A stretch of 42,600 nucleotides of DNA, from NCBI GenBank assembly GCA_012972835.1, contig JABDHK010000015.1, positions 1-42,600 of the forward strand, written 5' to 3'. Made by a program: the position numbers and the translations under genes. Source of the stretch: Chlorobiaceae bacterium (lineage in GTDB: Bacteria; Bacteroidota; Chlorobiia; Chlorobiales; Chlorobiaceae). Position 1 is the first letter of the stretch. Each line of letters opens with the position of its first letter. Shown one piece after another: positions 41,253 through 42,600 of the stretch. The notes under the pieces are model-generated. The model made no database searches, had not been told where the DNA came from, and worked only from the letters and a program-made list of their open reading frames with translations.

Positions 41253-42458
41253 TTACAATTTCCCACTGAATGCTTTCTGCAGGATTGACTTTTTCAGCGC
41301 ATCAAAAGCCTCTATTTTTTTCTGGTAGATTGATTCGAGGCGTTGGGTCTCTTTGCGAAGAGCATCAAGTGTTGTAACAATCCGCTGCTGTTCGGCAACG
41401 GATGATGGGAATGAAACAACCACATAACCAATCTTTGTCGGTGATGTATGACGCACCTTCACTCCTGAAGCACTGGCATGAATTTCTTTCCGAACATATT
41501 TCGTGTTGAATACATGGTAAAAAAAATCGTTGCACCACGGAATTTCAGGCTTCTTTGTAATAAGACCCAGTCGTTGATTGTGCAAAAATTTATCTGACTC
41601 AGGTACCGAGATAGAGCTACCAAGTAATCCCGCAGCTTGTTCAGTCATTACTACGAGCAACTCACCCTTATCCAAAATGTATCCGGAGGGTATTGCTCCT
41701 GAATAAAACTTTTGCTTCTCGAAACGATCACGATAGCCTCCCGATTCATAGAAATTCCCTGGCGTCAGGACAACATATTTGCCTTCTGTAACAAAAAACT
41801 CACTTTTGAAAGGAAAACCATGCTTGATGTCACATACTTCATCAAGTCGCTTCTCCACCCACCCATCACCTCGCTGACTGAAAACGGAATTCAGATGTGA
41901 TTCAAAAAGCTGGTGGGCGTTTTTGAGGTTCTTTTCGGCGTTGGCTTTGGCTTTAGCAATGCCCTCAAATGCCTCCTCAAGGATAGCAACGATGCGCTTT
42001 TGTTCAGGAAGTGGAGGAACAGGAACATCAGTATTTTTGATTTTGAGCTGAGAAATATTGGGCTGTGCATTTCCAGCTGCCTGCGACACCAGGTCATCTT
42101 TTTTTGATAAAAAATAGTAAAAAATGAATTTTGGTAGGAAACGCTGATTCGGCAGAATTCCGCAAACTGCTTGATTAGTAGCAGCCTCAAAACGCAAAAT
42201 ACCTACCTGACCAGCAGTTGCACCATACATTGCAACTAAGACAGTATTTACCGGAAATATCTTGGCTGATGAATTATCTAATCCCTTTTTAGAAATAAAG
42301 TGAGTCGTAGAGCTAATTTCACCTTGGCTTACTTCTCCACTCAGAAGCCACGGTATAGTTCCACCTTCGTAATACTCTTTTTTTGACTTTAATGGTGTTC
42401 CACCAGCACCGGTTTGGCACATTTCCCCCAACTTCTTTATTTCCCATCCATGCTTCAC
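41253..42458 (-). CDS. hsdS: Type I restriction enzyme specificity subunit
   Basis: This is a 401-residue protein if translation starts at the GTG at 42458 (VKHGWEIKKLGEM), with GGAGTC just upstream; the open frame extends to 42539 but the extra residues (MVEATSILTHRGALK) are unlike the family. Two target-recognition domains (about residues 10-150 and 195-340) are each followed by the conserved helix region: PPLPEQKRIVAILEEAFEGI in the middle, and VAEQQRIVTTLDALRKETQR near the end. The two domains bind the two halves of the asymmetric recognition sequence. Specificity cannot be read from sequence. It works with hsdR at the left and an hsdM expected upstream, beyond the window. A transposase-like start lies 90 bases upstream on the other strand, so the original hsdM-hsdS junction may be disrupted. 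Confidence 0.9.
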   Translation of the reverse strand: MKHGWEIKKLGEMCQTGAGGTPLKSKKEYYEGGTIPWLLSGEVSQGEISSTTHFISKKGLDNSSAKIFPVNTVLVAMYGATAGQVGILRFEAATNQAVCGILPNQRFLPKFIFYYFLSKKDDLVSQAAGNAQPNISQLKIKNTDVPVPPLPEQKRIVAILEEAFEGIAKAKANAEKNLKNAHQLFESHLNSVFSQRGDGWVEKRLDEVCDIKHGFPFKSEFFVTEGKYVVLTPGNFYESGGYRDRFEKQKFYSGAIPSGYILDKGELLVVMTEQAAGLLGSSISVPESDKFLHNQRLGLITKKPEIPWCNDFFYHVFNTKYVRKEIHASASGVKVRHTSPTKIGYVVVSFPSSVAEQQRIVTTLDALRKETQRLESIYQKKIEAFDALKKSILQKAFSGKL

Positions 42459-42548
42459 AAGCCAGACTCCTTTTATGCAACAAAGGATTGCAGTTTTCAG
42501 CGCGCCCCTATGTGTTAATATAGATGTCGCCTCAACCAAGGAGACAAG

Positions 42549-42600
42549 ATGGGCTATTCGAGATCAATAAAGGTAAGTATTTTAAGACGGGTTTTACCCC
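42549..42600 (+). CDS. Start of a transposase-like gene (partial, runs off the window)
   Basis: ATG at 42549 with AAGGAGAC 8 bases upstream opens a frame reading MGYSRSIKVSILRRVLP up to the window's end. This resembles the first residues of transposase HTH proteins of the IS3 orfA and related type (a Y-S-x-x-x-K-x-S-x-x-R-x-L-P start). Only 17 codons are visible, so the call is tentative. If right, an insertion sequence lies immediately upstream of hsdS. Confidence 0.5.
   Translation, partial: MGYSRSIKVSILRRVLP

Overview
The window looks like a mobile, accessory-rich part of a bacterial chromosome. Several genes have clear GGAGG-type ribosome binding sites. The mix of a B12-type radical SAM enzyme, a ferredoxin-nitroreductase, a DUF3376-type patatin and an EcoEI-like type I restriction system reminds me of green sulfur bacteria (Chlorobiaceae). 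That assignment is an inference from general resemblance; no rRNA, tRNA gene or photosynthesis gene is present to prove it.

Left part (1-5,700): scars of mobile DNA (IS21-like terminal repeats, an IS200/IS605-like hairpin), then a small integron-like cassette array read on the minus strand. A PIN-domain protein, a 253-residue protein and a 331-residue protein are separated by palindromic attC-like sites, and a TIR-domain protein lies next to them. The attC site at the left edge is cut off at the mobile-element scar. No integrase gene is visible. A 22-base match to the 3' end of a tRNA-Ser gene plus a terminator (5,353-5,450) suggests a former island attachment site.

Middle-left (5,700-16,400): a broken Panacea-domain gene, an outer-membrane beta-barrel protein, an HTH remnant, a 1,117-residue patatin-like phospholipase with C-terminal membrane segments (preceded by an overlapping 53-codon ORF), an SDR oxidoreductase whose catalytic Tyr position is His, an alpha/beta hydrolase, a B12-binding radical SAM protein and a small acidic protein.

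Centre (16,462-35,927): the most striking content is a 19.5-kb minus-strand operon for a complete Tc (ABC) toxin complex. The first gene is a TcB-TcC fusion of 2,616 residues with an SpvB domain, FG-GAP-like repeats, an RHS shell and an AT-rich, apparently exchangeable C-terminal toxin domain. It is followed by TcA split into two genes. The 2,526-residue N-terminal part carries a peptidoglycan-binding-like domain and a PA14-like domain. The 1,288-residue C-terminal part carries the central coiled coil and the TcB-binding domain. Together they should form the A-type injection pore and the B-C cocoon that releases the toxic domain.

Right part (36,400-42,600): pterin-4a-carbinolamine dehydratase, a ferredoxin-nitroreductase fusion, and a type I restriction locus (hsdR and hsdS on the minus strand) with a small DUF4258-like/DUF2283 pair on the plus strand between them, a ParE-like scar downstream of hsdR, and the first codons of a transposase-like gene at the window's end.
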